Below are positions 18,741-28,249 of a stretch of 64,000 nucleotides of DNA, in pieces. The stretch's first letter is position 1; each line of letters begins with the position of its first letter. The notes beneath the pieces are model-generated. The model was not told where the DNA came from and did no database searches. It was given only the letters and a program-made list of their open reading frames with translations. Origin of the DNA: Hyphomicrobiales bacterium (GTDB taxonomy: Bacteria; Pseudomonadota; Alphaproteobacteria; Rhizobiales; Beijerinckiaceae). The DNA lies in contig JAIXTP010000009.1 of the NCBI GenBank assembly GCA_027483895.1, forward strand, positions 279,161 through 343,160, read 5' to 3'. The position numbers and the translations under genes were made by a program.

Positions 18741-19268
18741 ATGATCCCCAATCTGATCACCATCATGCGGCTCGTCCTGGTTCCGGTCACGGTCGCGATG
18801 ATCGGCCGCCAGAACTGGGGGCTCGCCTTCGCCGCCTTCATGGTGGCCGGGATCTCGGACGCGGTGGACGGCTTCATCGCGCGGCGCTTCGACATGCGCA
18901 CGGTGCTCGGCGCCTATCTCGATCCGCTGGCCGACAAGGCGCTGCTCGTTTCGATCTACGTCACGCTGGCGGTCGTGGGCATGGTGCCGGGATGGCTCGC
19001 GATCGCGGTCGTGTCGCGCGACATCATGATCGTCAGCGCGATCGTGCTGAGCTGGGTGCTCGACAAGCCGATGGCGATCAAGCCCGTCTTCGTGTCGAAG
19101 GCGAACACCGCCGCGCAGATCGCGTTCGCCGCGGCGGTTCTGGGCGGATCGGCCTTCGGATTTCCCGTCGATCCCTGGGCAGACGAGGGCGCGGCGGTCG
19201 TGGCGGCCTTGACCGTTGCGTCCGCGGGCGCCTATCTCGCCCGGTGGCTGCGCCACATGACCGCGTAA
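18741..19268 (+). CDS. CDP-alcohol phosphatidyltransferase
   Basis: Integral membrane enzyme that moves a phosphatidyl group from CDP-diacylglycerol to an alcohol. The signature Dx2DGx2ARx8Gx3Dx3D is complete: Asp40, Asp43-Gly44, Ala47-Arg48, Gly57, Asp61 and Asp65. The 175 residues hold several hydrophobic segments. The start MIPNLITIMRL matches PgsA-like enzymes and follows AGAGG. The frame extends upstream to 18675, but without family similarity. It opens the plus-strand run to the PerM-type permease and hdaA. Whether it makes phosphatidylglycerophosphate or another lipid cannot be told. Confidence 0.92.
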   Translation: MIPNLITIMRLVLVPVTVAMIGRQNWGLAFAAFMVAGISDAVDGFIARRFDMRTVLGAYLDPLADKALLVSIYVTLAVVGMVPGWLAIAVVSRDIMIVSAIVLSWVLDKPMAIKPVFVSKANTAAQIAFAAAVLGGSAFGFPVDPWADEGAAVVAALTVASAGAYLARWLRHMTA

Positions 19269-19295
19269 GGCGGCTTCCTTTCGGACGGTCCGGGC

Positions 19296-20387
19296 ATGAC
19301 CCTGCAACGACAATTCGCGTTCTGGACCGGCCTTCTCGTCGTCCTCGGCCTTCTGCTGTTCGTGCTTCGGGAAGCGCTGCTGCCCTTCGTGGCCGGTTTC
19401 AGCATCGCCTATATCCTGCAGCCCTTCGTGGCCCGGCTGACGGGTTGGGGCTGGCCGCGCGCCTTGGCGGTCGCTGCCGTGATGAGCCTCGTGGTGCTGG
19501 TTCTCGCAGGCGTGCTGCTGATCGGCCTGCCGAAGATCGCGCATGAGGTCACGAACCTGATCGTGCAGGTGCCTGAATACGTGAAGCGCCTGCGCGGGCT
19601 CTATGAGAACAGCGTGCTCGCCCAGCGCATCGGCCGCACGATCGACATGGACGAACTCGCCGGCTCCGTCGGCGGGGCTCTCGGCAGCGTCGGGTCGTGG
19701 CTCACGTCCATCAGCCGCTCGGTGCTGACGGGCGGGATGGCCGTGTTCGGTGCGATCTCCACCATCGTGCTCGCACCGATCATCGCCTTCTATCTGCTGC
19801 TCGACTGGAACCGCATGGTGGCCACGGTCGACGGCTGGATCCCGCACGCACAGCGCGCCACCGTGCGCATTCTGTTCGCCCGCATCGACCGTGCGCTCGC
19901 GGGCTTCATCCGCGGGCAGAGCTTCGTCTGTCTGTTTCTCGGCATCTGGTATGCGGGCGGTCTCGCCCTCGTTGGCCTCAATTTCGGCCTGCTGATCGGC
20001 ATTTCGGCGGGGCTTTTGAGCTTCATTCCCTTCGTCGGCACGGTGCTCGGCCTCATGGCGGCGCTCGTGGTCGCCGTCGCGCAATTCTGGCCGGATTGGT
20101 GGCCGATCGCGGGCGTTATCGCCGTCTTCGCGACGGGGCAGTTCCTCGAAGGAAACGTGCTGTCCCCGAAGATCGTGGGCGAGGCCGTCGGCCTTCACCC
20201 CGTCTGGCTGATGTTTTCGCTCTTCGCCTTCGGCTCGTTGTTCGGCTTTCTCGGGCTTCTCGTCGCCGTGCCGGTCGCGGCGACGATCGGCGTGCTGCTG
20301 CGTTTCGCGATCGGGCGTTACCGTGAAAGCGCGCTGTTTCTCGGAACGGGTACGGAAGGCGAGCGCCGCGGATCGGGCGCGGCATGA
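19296..20387 (+). CDS. AI-2E family (PerM-type) transporter
   Basis: A 363-residue polytopic protein with about eight hydrophobic segments, the family's N-terminal pair (FWTGLLVVLGLLLFVLREAL), the central IAFYLLLDWNRM block and the C-terminal GQFLEGNVLSPKIVGEAVGL motif. Members are assigned to AI-2 export or sodium/proton exchange, so the substrate here is open. It starts 28 bases after the phosphatidyltransferase and overlaps hdaA by four bases (ATGA). In alphaproteobacteria a permease of this family commonly precedes hdaA. Confidence 0.9.
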   Translation: MTLQRQFAFWTGLLVVLGLLLFVLREALLPFVAGFSIAYILQPFVARLTGWGWPRALAVAAVMSLVVLVLAGVLLIGLPKIAHEVTNLIVQVPEYVKRLRGLYENSVLAQRIGRTIDMDELAGSVGGALGSVGSWLTSISRSVLTGGMAVFGAISTIVLAPIIAFYLLLDWNRMVATVDGWIPHAQRATVRILFARIDRALAGFIRGQSFVCLFLGIWYAGGLALVGLNFGLLIGISAGLLSFIPFVGTVLGLMAALVVAVAQFWPDWWPIAGVIAVFATGQFLEGNVLSPKIVGEAVGLHPVWLMFSLFAFGSLFGFLGLLVAVPVAATIGVLLRFAIGRYRESALFLGTGTEGERRGSGAA

Positions 20388-21082
20388 CCGACGAGAGACC
20401 CCGTCAGCTCGCGCTCGAACTTCCCGTTCAGGCGAGCTTCGATCCCGAGGATTTCCTCGTCAGCGCCAGCAATGAGACGGCATACGCCTTTCTCGAGCGC
20501 TGGCCGGATTGGCCGCAGCCGATCGTGCTTCTCGTCGGCCCTCCCGGCAGCGGCAAGAGCCATCTCTCGGCCGTGTGGGCCGCGCGGGCGGGCGCGACGA
20601 CGCTGGCGCGGGCGGATCTGACCGAGGCTCTCATCCATGACATCGCCGGGCGACCTGCCGTGGTGCTGGAGGATTGCGACGGACCGGGCGACGAAGCTGT
20701 GCTGTTCCATCTTCTGAACGCCGTCCGCGAGCGGGGCGGGGCCTTGCTGATGACGGCGGGCAGACGGCCCGAAGAATGGGGGCTGGCGACGGCGGATCTA
20801 TTGTCCCGCCTGAGGCTCGCGCAACGCCTGACCATCGACGAGGCGGACGAGGCTCTGCTCGGCGCCTTGCTGGTCAAGTTTTTCGTCGAACGCCAGATGG
20901 TGGTCGATACGGGCGTCGTCGATTACGTCCGGCCGCGGATCGAACGCTCGGTGGCGGCGGCGCGCGCCTTCGTGGAGGCGCTCGACCGGGAAGGATTGGC
21001 GCGGCGCCGTCGCATCACGAAGGCCTTGGCGGCGGAACTGCTGAAACGCGGCGACGCGGAGGATCCTCTCCTGCCGTTGTAG
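20384..21082 (+). CDS. hdaA: Hda-type DnaA regulatory protein
   Basis: DnaA-related AAA+ protein of 232 residues that, with the DNA-clamp, promotes ATP hydrolysis on DnaA after initiation. The clamp-binding motif QLALEL sits at 8-13, Walker A GPPGSGKS at 52-59, and DnaA-like blocks such as LLSRLRLAQRLTID follow. Its C-terminus lacks the DnaA DNA-binding domain. The start overlaps the permease stop. The ppk gene follows, as in other Rhizobiales. Confidence 0.92.
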   Translation: MTDERPRQLALELPVQASFDPEDFLVSASNETAYAFLERWPDWPQPIVLLVGPPGSGKSHLSAVWAARAGATTLARADLTEALIHDIAGRPAVVLEDCDGPGDEAVLFHLLNAVRERGGALLMTAGRRPEEWGLATADLLSRLRLAQRLTIDEADEALLGALLVKFFVERQMVVDTGVVDYVRPRIERSVAAARAFVEALDREGLARRRRITKALAAELLKRGDAEDPLLPL

Positions 21083-21103
21083 CCTTGGCGTCGTCAAAGC
21101 GTC

Positions 21104-23344
21104 ATGATCGGCGACGAGAAGTTGCGGCGAACGGAGAATCGGATTTTGGCGAAACACGGCGAACGGCGCGTCGAAACCCCTTCGGATATCGATACCGATG
21201 CGGGCACGGCCGAACTGTTGGCTTCGCCGCACAGGTTCATCAACCGCGAACTGTCCTGGCTGGAATTCAACCGCCGCGTGCTCGCGGAAGCCGGGAACCC
21301 GGATCACCCGCTGCTCGAACAGCTCCGCTTCCTGTCGATCTCCGCGAACAATCTCGACGAGTTCTTCATGGTCCGCGTCGCAGGCCTTCGCGGCCAGTTC
21401 CGGGCCGGACTCACGCAGGTCTCGCAGGACGGATTGCTGCCCGGCGAACAATTGGCGCTCATCGGTCACGCGGTGTCGCAGCTCGCGGCCGAACAGCAGC
21501 ACCGCTGGCGGGAATTGCGGACGGCCTTGATCGACGAAGGGATCGTGCTCGTCGATGCGGCGGGCGTGACCACGGCCGAGCGGGCATGGCTGGAAGAGTA
21601 TTTCCTGCTGAACGTCTTCCCCGTGCTGACGCCGCTCGCTGTCGATCCGGCGCATCCGTTCCCGTTCATTCCCAATCTCGGTTTCTCGCTGGCGCTCGAA
21701 CTCGTGCGCGGGGCGGACGGCCGCAGGCTCAACGCGCTCATCCGTATTCCCAACAAGGTCGAGCGCTTCATCCGGATGCCGGATTTCGCGCAGACGGGCG
21801 CGCTTCGGTTCATCACGCTCGAACAGGCGATGTCGCTCTTCACGGCGCGGCTTTTCCCCGGTTACGGGGTCCGCGGGCTCGGAGCCTTCCGGGTCATCCG
21901 CGACTCGGACATCGAAGTCGAAGAAGAGGCCGAGGATCTCGTCCGCCTTTTCGAATCCGCGCTGAAGCAACGGCGTCGGGGCTCCGTCATCCGGCTCGAA
22001 GTGGATGCCGCGATGCCGGAAAGCCTCCGGCATTTCGTTGCCGAGGAGATCGGCGTGCTGGCCGACGAGGTCTTCATCGTCGAGGGCATGCTCGCACTCG
22101 AAGAACTCAACCAGCTCGTCGCGCTCGATCGGCCGGACCTTAAGTTCCCGCCCTATACCCCGCGGCATCCTGAGCGCATCCGCGACCATGGCGGCGATTG
22201 CTTCGCGGCGATCCGGCAGAAGGACCTGATCGTCCATCATCCCTACGAGTCCTTCGACGCCGTCGTGCAGTTCCTGCAGCAGGCGGCGCGGGACCCGAAC
22301 GTCGTCGCGATCAAGCAGACGCTCTACCGCACGTCGAACGACAGCCCGATCGTGAAGGCGCTGGCGGAAGCCGCGGAGGCGGGCAAATCGGTCACCGCTC
22401 TCGTGGAGCTCAAGGCGCGTTTCGACGAGGAAGCGAATATCCGCTGGGCGCGCGACCTCGAACGGGCGGGCGCGCAGGTGGTGTTCGGCTTCATCGAGTT
22501 GAAGACGCACGCGAAGCTTTCGATGGTCGTGCGGCGCGAGGCGGGTGCGCTCGTCACCTACTGCCATCTGGGGACGGGAAATTATCACCCCATCACGGCG
22601 AAAGTTTACACGGACCTGTCCTACTTCACCGCCGATCCGATGATCGCGCGCGACGTCGCGCGGATCTTCAACTACGTGACGGGCTATGCGGAACCCGCCG
22701 AACTCGAGGCGCTCGCCGTCTCGCCGCTGACGCTCAAGAAACGGCTTCTCGGACATATCGAGGAAGAGATCGCCCATGCGCGGGCAGGGCGGCCTGCGAC
22801 GATCTGGGCGAAATGCAACGCGCTGGTCGACCCCGTGATCATCGACGCGCTCTATGCGGCGAGCCGCGAGGGCGTTCAGATCGATCTCGTCGTGCGCGGC
22901 ATCTGCTGCCTGCGGCCGGGCATTCCCGGGATGTCCGAGACGATCCGGGTGAAGTCGATCGTCGGGCGCTTCCTCGAACATTCGCGGATCTACGCCTTCG
23001 GCAACGGCCATGCGATGCCGGGGCCGCATGCGCGGGTCTACATCTCCTCGGCCGATCTGATGTCGCGCAATCTCGACCGGCGCGTCGAAGTGCTGGTGCC
23101 GATCACCAATCCGACGGTGCACGAGCAGGTGCTGAACCAGATCCTTCTGGCAAATCTGCTCGACAACCAGCAGAGCTGGCGCGTGCTGTCGGACGGCTCG
23201 AGCGAGCGGATCAAGGCGCAGGCGGACGAGCGTCCGTTCAATGCACATCGTTACTTCATGACGAATCCGAGCCTTTCGGGGCGCGGAAAATCGTTGAAAA
23301 GTTCGAGCCCGCGTAGCCTCGCGGGCGGCAAAAGGCGTAGTTAG
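21104..23344 (+). CDS. ppk1: Polyphosphate kinase 1
   Basis: Makes polyphosphate from ATP reversibly through an autophosphorylated histidine. The 746-residue protein carries the N-terminal block [20 protein letters not shown], the active-site segment HLGTGNYHP at 488-496 followed by YTDLSYFT, and [15 protein letters not shown] of the second phospholipase-D-like domain. The first 40 residues are not conserved in the family, so an internal start is possible. ppx follows 41 bases later, which pairs synthesis with hydrolysis. Confidence 0.95.
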   Translation: MIGDEKLRRTENRILAKHGERRVETPSDIDTDAGTAELLASPHRFINRELSWLEFNRRVLAEAGNPDHPLLEQLRFLSISANNLDEFFMVRVAGLRGQFRAGLTQVSQDGLLPGEQLALIGHAVSQLAAEQQHRWRELRTALIDEGIVLVDAAGVTTAERAWLEEYFLLNVFPVLTPLAVDPAHPFPFIPNLGFSLALELVRGADGRRLNALIRIPNKVERFIRMPDFAQTGALRFITLEQAMSLFTARLFPGYGVRGLGAFRVIRDSDIEVEEEAEDLVRLFESALKQRRRGSVIRLEVDAAMPESLRHFVAEEIGVLADEVFIVEGMLALEELNQLVALDRPDLKFPPYTPRHPERIRDHGGDCFAAIRQKDLIVHHPYESFDAVVQFLQQAARDPNVVAIKQTLYRTSNDSPIVKALAEAAEAGKSVTALVELKARFDEEANIRWARDLERAGAQVVFGFIELKTHAKLSMVVRREAGALVTYCHLGTGNYHPITAKVYTDLSYFTADPMIARDVARIFNYVTGYAEPAELEALAVSPLTLKKRLLGHIEEEIAHARAGRPATIWAKCNALVDPVIIDALYAASREGVQIDLVVRGICCLRPGIPGMSETIRVKSIVGRFLEHSRIYAFGNGHAMPGPHARVYISSADLMSRNLDRRVEVLVPITNPTVHEQVLNQILLANLLDNQQSWRVLSDGSSERIKAQADERPFNAHRYFMTNPSLSGRGKSLKSSSPRSLAGGKRRS

Positions 23345-23385
23345 TCCCGCATTCCCTCGGCAGAGGAACGATCGGCGGTATCCGC

Positions 23386-24894
23386 ATGAACGCTCAGGGA
23401 CGTCTCGACGTCGGCGCCCCCGTCGCCATCATCGACATCGGCTCGAACTCCGTCCGCCTCGTCGTCTATGAAGGGCTGACGCGGTCGCCGACGCCGATCT
23501 TCAATGAAAAGAGCATGGCGGGTCTGGGCCGGGGCGTTTCGGTCACGGGCCGGCTCGCGTCCGACGCGATGGACAAGGCGCTGGCGGCCCTCCGCCGTTT
23601 CCGCGTGCTCTGCGACACGATGCGGGTCGAGGACATCACCGTCGTGGCGACCGCCGCGGCGCGCGACGCGGAAAACGGCGAAGCGTTCATCCGCGAATGC
23701 GAGGCGATCACGCGCGTGCCGATCCGGCTGATTTCCGGCCGCCGCGAGGCGGAACTGTCCGCCATGGGCGTGATCTCCGGCATCTGGCAACCGGACGGCA
23801 TCGTCGGCGACCTCGGCGGCGGATCGCTCGAACTCGTCGACTTGCGCGGGGCGCAGATCGGCGACGCCGTATCGCTGAAGCTCGGCGCGCTCGCGCTCCA
23901 GGACCGCTCCGAAGGCAGCCTCAAAAAGGCGGCCAAGATCATCAAGCAGTCGCTCGGCGATTGGCCGGGGCTGAAAAAGCTCAAGGGCCGCACCTTCTAC
24001 GCGGTCGGCGGCACTTGGCGTTCATTGGCGCGGCTGCACATGAAGCAGCGCGCCTATCCGCTCAATGTGATGCACGAATATCTGATCCCCGCGTCCGATG
24101 CGGCGGATTTCGCGCAGCTGGTCGAGCGCGTCTCGGCCGAGACGCTCGATTCGATCGAGGCCGTTTCCGCAGCCCGTCGGCCGCTGCTGGGCTACGGCGC
24201 GCTTCTGCTCGAGGAGATCATCCGGACCGGCAAGCCGAGCGCCGTGGTGGTCTCCGCGGCGGGCGTCCGGGAGGGGCTTCTCTACGAGCGGCTCGACCCC
24301 GAAGAGCGGGATGAAGATCCGCTGCTGTCCGCCGCGTCCGAATTGAACGTGCTGCGTTCGCGGGCGCCGCTCCACGGGGAGGAACTGCGCGGCTGGACCG
24401 ACGCCTTCATGGCGTCGGCGGGTCTCGATGAGACGCCGGGCGAAAAACGTCTGCGCCATGCGGCCTGTCTCTTGGCCGATATCGGCTGGCGGGCGCATCC
24501 GGACTATCGGGGCGAGCAGGCGGCGAACATCGTCGCGAATGCGGCCTTCACGGGCGTCGACCATCCCGGCAGGGCCTTCATCGCGCTGACGCTCGCCTAT
24601 CGGCATGTCGGCCTTTCGGAAGACCAGATCAGCCCGCGCCTGCGTGAACTCACGACGGCGCGGATGATCGACCGGGCGCGGATCCTCGGCGCGCTGATGC
24701 GGGTGGCGTATCTCGTAAGCGCCGCGATGCCCGGAATTCTGCCCCGGACGCCGCTGCGGTGCGAGGCGGGGCGCGTGGTGCTCGAATTGCCGCCGGATCT
24801 GGCGGCGCTCGCCAATGAAAGGTTGATGGGTCGGCTGAAGGGCCTGTCGCGCGTGATCGGCCGGACGGCCGAATTCGGCTTCGCGAAAGGCTGA
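23386..24894 (+). CDS. ppx: Exopolyphosphatase
   Basis: Actin-like phosphatase of the Ppx/GppA family, 502 residues. It has the phosphate-1 motif IDIGSNSVRLVVYEG near the N-terminus, the GDLGGGSLELVD motif, and a C-terminal helical half including the HD-like region (LADIGWRAHPDYRG). Placement right after ppk1 favours polyphosphate over pppGpp as the main substrate, though some family members accept both. It converges on rnd, with two bases between the two stops. Confidence 0.94.
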   Translation: MNAQGRLDVGAPVAIIDIGSNSVRLVVYEGLTRSPTPIFNEKSMAGLGRGVSVTGRLASDAMDKALAALRRFRVLCDTMRVEDITVVATAAARDAENGEAFIRECEAITRVPIRLISGRREAELSAMGVISGIWQPDGIVGDLGGGSLELVDLRGAQIGDAVSLKLGALALQDRSEGSLKKAAKIIKQSLGDWPGLKKLKGRTFYAVGGTWRSLARLHMKQRAYPLNVMHEYLIPASDAADFAQLVERVSAETLDSIEAVSAARRPLLGYGALLLEEIIRTGKPSAVVVSAAGVREGLLYERLDPEERDEDPLLSAASELNVLRSRAPLHGEELRGWTDAFMASAGLDETPGEKRLRHAACLLADIGWRAHPDYRGEQAANIVANAAFTGVDHPGRAFIALTLAYRHVGLSEDQISPRLRELTTARMIDRARILGALMRVAYLVSAAMPGILPRTPLRCEAGRVVLELPPDLAALANERLMGRLKGLSRVIGRTAEFGFAKG

Positions 24895-24896
24895 AT

Positions 24897-26042
24897 TCAG
24901 CGCGTGAAGGAAACGACCTTGCCGTTCTGAATGGCGAGGCCCAGTCGCCCGTGCTTCAGCGCGACGGCCTTCTCGCCGAAGATCGTCTTGCGCCAACCGC
25001 GGAGCGCGGCGACATCGGCCTCGTCGTCCGCCGCGATGGCTTCGAGGTCGTCGACCGTGGCGATGACCTTGGGCGCGACGCGCTCGGCATCCGAGACCAT
25101 CTTCAGCAGCACTTTGAGCAGTTCGACGGTGGCGGGGCTGTAATTGCGCCGCTCGTTCCGCTCGAGAGCGGGCAGGGACTTCGGATCCCGCGCCAGACCG
25201 CGCTCGACCGCGGCGACGATTTCAGCACCGGCACGCGAGCGCTCGAAGCCGGAGGGAATCGACCGGAGCTTGCCGAGGGCCTCGCCGGACCGGGGCGCCG
25301 AGGTCACGACGTCCATCACGGCGTCGTCCTTGAGCACGCGGCTCCGCGGGACGTCGCGGCTGCGGGACTCGTTCTCGCGCCAAGCGGCGAGTTCGATGAG
25401 GATCGCGAGTTCCTTCTGCTTCCGGATCCGGCCGCGCAGGCGCTGCCACGCGTTTTCGGGGTGAAGTTCGTAGGTCGAGGGCGAGGTGAGCACACGCATC
25501 TCGTCGTCGAGCCAATGCGTGCGGCCGCTCTCTTCGAGATCGCGCTTGAGCGCCAGATAGACGTCGCGCAGATGGGTGACGTCCGAGCTCGCATAAGTCA
25601 GCTGCGCCTCGGACAGCGGCCGCTGAGACCAATCCGTGAAGCGGGACGACTTGTCGATGCGGGCCTTGGCGAGATCATGCGCCAACTGCTCGTAGGACAC
25701 GCTGTCGCCGTAGCCGCAGACCATGGCCGCGACCTGCGTGTCGAAGAGCGGCTCAGGGATGCAACGGTCGAGGTTCCAGAGGATTTCGAGATCCTGACGG
25801 CCCGAATGGAAGACCTTCACGACCTCGGGATTTCGCATGAGATCGAGGAAGGGCTTGAGATCGAGCCCGGGTGCCAGCGGATCGACCAAGGCGAATTCGT
25901 CCCGGCTCGCCATCTGGATCAGGCAGAGTTTCGGGAAATAGGTCGTCTCCCGCATGAACTCCGTGTCGACCGTCACGAAGGGATGCAGGGCGAGGCGATG
26001 GCAGGCGGCCGCGAGGGCCTCCGTCGTGGTGATCAGCGGCAT
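24897..26042 (-). CDS. rnd: Ribonuclease D
   Basis: 3'-5' exoribonuclease for tRNA and small RNA maturation, 381 residues. The DEDD site is visible as [20 protein letters not shown], the [12 protein letters not shown] block and the [18 protein letters not shown] block with the conserved Tyr and Asp. An HRDC domain (about 210-290) and a second one follow. rnd-aspS divergence is typical in Rhizobiales. The two stops at 24894/24897 leave no room for a terminator. Confidence 0.95.
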   Translation of the reverse strand: MPLITTTEALAAACHRLALHPFVTVDTEFMRETTYFPKLCLIQMASRDEFALVDPLAPGLDLKPFLDLMRNPEVVKVFHSGRQDLEILWNLDRCIPEPLFDTQVAAMVCGYGDSVSYEQLAHDLAKARIDKSSRFTDWSQRPLSEAQLTYASSDVTHLRDVYLALKRDLEESGRTHWLDDEMRVLTSPSTYELHPENAWQRLRGRIRKQKELAILIELAAWRENESRSRDVPRSRVLKDDAVMDVVTSAPRSGEALGKLRSIPSGFERSRAGAEIVAAVERGLARDPKSLPALERNERRNYSPATVELLKVLLKMVSDAERVAPKVIATVDDLEAIAADDEADVAALRGWRKTIFGEKAVALKHGRLGLAIQNGKVVSFTR

Positions 26043-26147
26043 GGTGCGTCACTGATAATGGAGTCGCGGGAGACGGCCAATCCTTCGTGCGACATGCCCG
26101 TCCGGCGTCGCGGGGACGGGGAGGCGGGCTGGCCCGGGGCTCGCGCC

Positions 26148-26176
26148 TTGACAAAGCGCGGCCGTGCATGCGTTTT
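26148..26176 (+). promoter_or_regulatory. Possible promoter of aspS
   Basis: An exact TTGACA at 26148-26153 (CCTTGACA context, the rhizobial -35 preference) lies in the divergent rnd-aspS gap. About 17 bases later CGTTTT (26171-26176) is only a loose -10 element. The predicted start would lie roughly 60 bases ahead of the aspS ATG. Confidence 0.4.
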
Positions 26177-26243
26177 CCGCGCGACTTTCACGGACTGCGG
26201 ACCGGCTCGCGCGAGCCCTCCGCCCTGACGGGACGGACCCTTG

Positions 26244-28100
26244 ATGCACCGCTATCGGACCCACACCTGCGGCGCGCTCCGCGAGAGCGATATCGGCTCG
26301 GTCGCTCGGCTTTCGGGCTGGTGCCATCGCATCCGCGACCACGGCGGCGTGCTCTTCATCGATCTGCGCGACCATTACGGCATGACGCAATGCGTCGTGG
26401 ACCCGGATTCGCCCGCCTTCCGCGACGCGGAGAAGCTGCGGTCCGAATGGGTCGTGCGCATGGACGGCAAGGTCCGCAAGCGGCCCGAAGGCACCGAGAA
26501 CAAGGATCTCGCGACCGGCGCGGTCGAAGTGTTCATCACCGAGCTCGAAGTGCTGGGCGCCGCGGCCGAACTGCCTTTGCAGGTGTTCGGCGATCAGCCG
26601 TTCCCGGAAGAGACGCGGCTCAAATACCGCTTCCTCGACCTGCGCCGCGAGACGCTCCACGGCAACATCATGAAGCGCGTCGCGATCGTCGACTTCCTGC
26701 GGGGAGCGATGAAGGGGCAGGGCTTCAACGAATTCCAGACGCCCATCCTGACGGCGTCCTCGCCCGAAGGCGCGCGCGACTTCCTCGTGCCGTCGCGGCT
26801 GCACCCGGGCAAGTTCTACGCGCTGCCGCAGGCGCCGCAGCAGTACAAGCAGCTTCTGATGATGGCGGGCTTCGACCGCTACTTCCAGATCGCGCCGTGC
26901 TTCCGCGACGAGGACCCGCGGGCGGACCGGCTGCCGGGCGAGTTCTACCAGCTCGACCTCGAGATGAGCTTCGTCACGCAGGACGACGTGTTCGCCGCGG
27001 TCGAGCCCGTGATCGGCGGCGTGTTCCGCGAATTCGGCGACGGCAAGCATGTCACCCCGAGCCCGTGGCCGCGCATTCCCTATGCCGAGGCCATGCAGAA
27101 ATACGGCTCCGACAAGCCGGACCTGCGCAACCCGCTGGTGATGCAGGACGTGTCGGAGCATTTCCGCGGCTCGAACTTCAAGGTCTTCGCGCGCATGCTC
27201 GAAGAGCCGAAGAACCGCGTCTGGGCGATTCCCGGCCCCAAGGGCGGCAGCCGCGCCTTCTGCGACCGCATGAATTCCTGGGCCCAGGGCGAAGGCCAGC
27301 CGGGGCTGGGATATATTATTTTCGACCACCAGATTGTGACCGCGACTGGAAACACCCCGGCCGAGGCGATGTCGAACGCGATCAGTGGAGATCGCTCGGG
27401 TGTGGGGGCGGTGACTGGGAAAGGGCCGATCGCCAACAACATCGGTGCTGAGCGAGCGGAAGCTATACGCCAGCAGCTCGGACTGGCCGCTGGCGATGCC
27501 GCATTCTTCGTCGCAGGCGATCCTGAGAAGTTCGTGAAGTTCGCGGGCGCGGCGCGCACCCGGGTGGGAACGGAACTCGGCCTCGTCGACGAGAGCCGGT
27601 TCGAACTGGCCTGGATCGTCGACTTCCCGATGTTCGAGTGGAACGAGGACGAGAAGAAGGTCGACTTCTCGCACAACCCCTTCTCGATGCCGCAGGGCGG
27701 GCTGGATGCGCTGAACGGTCAGGACCCGCTGACCATCAAGGCGTTCCAATACGACATCGCCTGCAACGGCTTCGAGATCGCCTCGGGCGGCATCCGCAAC
27801 CACCGGCCGGAGGCCATGGTGAAGGCGTTCGAGATCGCGGGCTACGGCGAGGAAACCGTCGTCGAGCGCTTCGGCGGCATGTATCGCGCCTTCCAATACG
27901 GCGCGCCCCCGCATGGCGGCATGGCCGCGGGCATCGACCGTATCGTGATGCTGCTGTGCGACGCGCAGAATCTGCGCGAGGTGGCGTTGTTCCCGATGAA
28001 CCAGCAGGCTCTGGACCTGCTGATGGGCGCGCCTTCGGACGTGACGCCCCGCCAGCTGCGCGATCTCCATATCCGGCTCAATCTGCCCGAAAAGGCCTGA
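26244..28100 (+). CDS. aspS: Aspartyl-tRNA synthetase
   Basis: Class II synthetase charging tRNA-Asp (possibly tRNA-Asn too, as in many non-discriminating alphaproteobacteria). The 618-residue product has the OB-fold start ([18 protein letters not shown]), motif 2 ([20 protein letters not shown]) and motif 3 ([18 protein letters not shown]). The ATG at 26244 is preferred to an in-frame TTG one codon earlier. In the insertion (GAD) domain, residues about 358-393 hold a stretch longer than in relatives, and codons from 27309 to about 27530 are unusual for this genome (ATT, ATA, GGA, ACT, AGT, CGA, AAA). The rest is ordinary. Confidence 0.95.
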   Translation: MHRYRTHTCGALRESDIGSVARLSGWCHRIRDHGGVLFIDLRDHYGMTQCVVDPDSPAFRDAEKLRSEWVVRMDGKVRKRPEGTENKDLATGAVEVFITELEVLGAAAELPLQVFGDQPFPEETRLKYRFLDLRRETLHGNIMKRVAIVDFLRGAMKGQGFNEFQTPILTASSPEGARDFLVPSRLHPGKFYALPQAPQQYKQLLMMAGFDRYFQIAPCFRDEDPRADRLPGEFYQLDLEMSFVTQDDVFAAVEPVIGGVFREFGDGKHVTPSPWPRIPYAEAMQKYGSDKPDLRNPLVMQDVSEHFRGSNFKVFARMLEEPKNRVWAIPGPKGGSRAFCDRMNSWAQGEGQPGLGYIIFDHQIVTATGNTPAEAMSNAISGDRSGVGAVTGKGPIANNIGAERAEAIRQQLGLAAGDAAFFVAGDPEKFVKFAGAARTRVGTELGLVDESRFELAWIVDFPMFEWNEDEKKVDFSHNPFSMPQGGLDALNGQDPLTIKAFQYDIACNGFEIASGGIRNHRPEAMVKAFEIAGYGEETVVERFGGMYRAFQYGAPPHGGMAAGIDRIVMLLCDAQNLREVALFPMNQQALDLLMGAPSDVTPRQLRDLHIRLNLPEKA

Positions 28101-28142
28101 TCGGCGCCCGACCGGGGCGGAAATCGCCTCTCACGACCATGG

Positions 28143-28168
28143 AAAGCGGCCTTTCGGGGCCGCTTTTT
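28143..28168 (+). terminator. Intrinsic terminator of aspS
   Basis: AAAGCGGCC (28143-28151) pairs with GGCCGCTTT (28158-28166), and the stem runs into a five-T run ending at 28168. It is 43 bases past the aspS stop and should separate it from the malic enzyme gene. Confidence 0.8.
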
Positions 28169-28249
28169 CGTGTCCGCAGCGAAAACCGGCGTGTAAACCT
28201 TTCCTTTGCGGATTCGGTGATGTTCCGGGCGACGCGAGGGGGAGTTTCC

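Noticed and set aside
20798..23248. An 816-codon minus-strand open frame opposite hdaA and ppk1
   Set aside because: Runs across two real genes and their gap. No ribosome-binding site and no motif.
26049..28070. A 673-codon minus-strand open frame opposite aspS
   Set aside because: It is the antisense of a clear AspRS gene. High third-position G+C keeps such frames open, and the translation is Arg/His/Val-rich noise with no motif.
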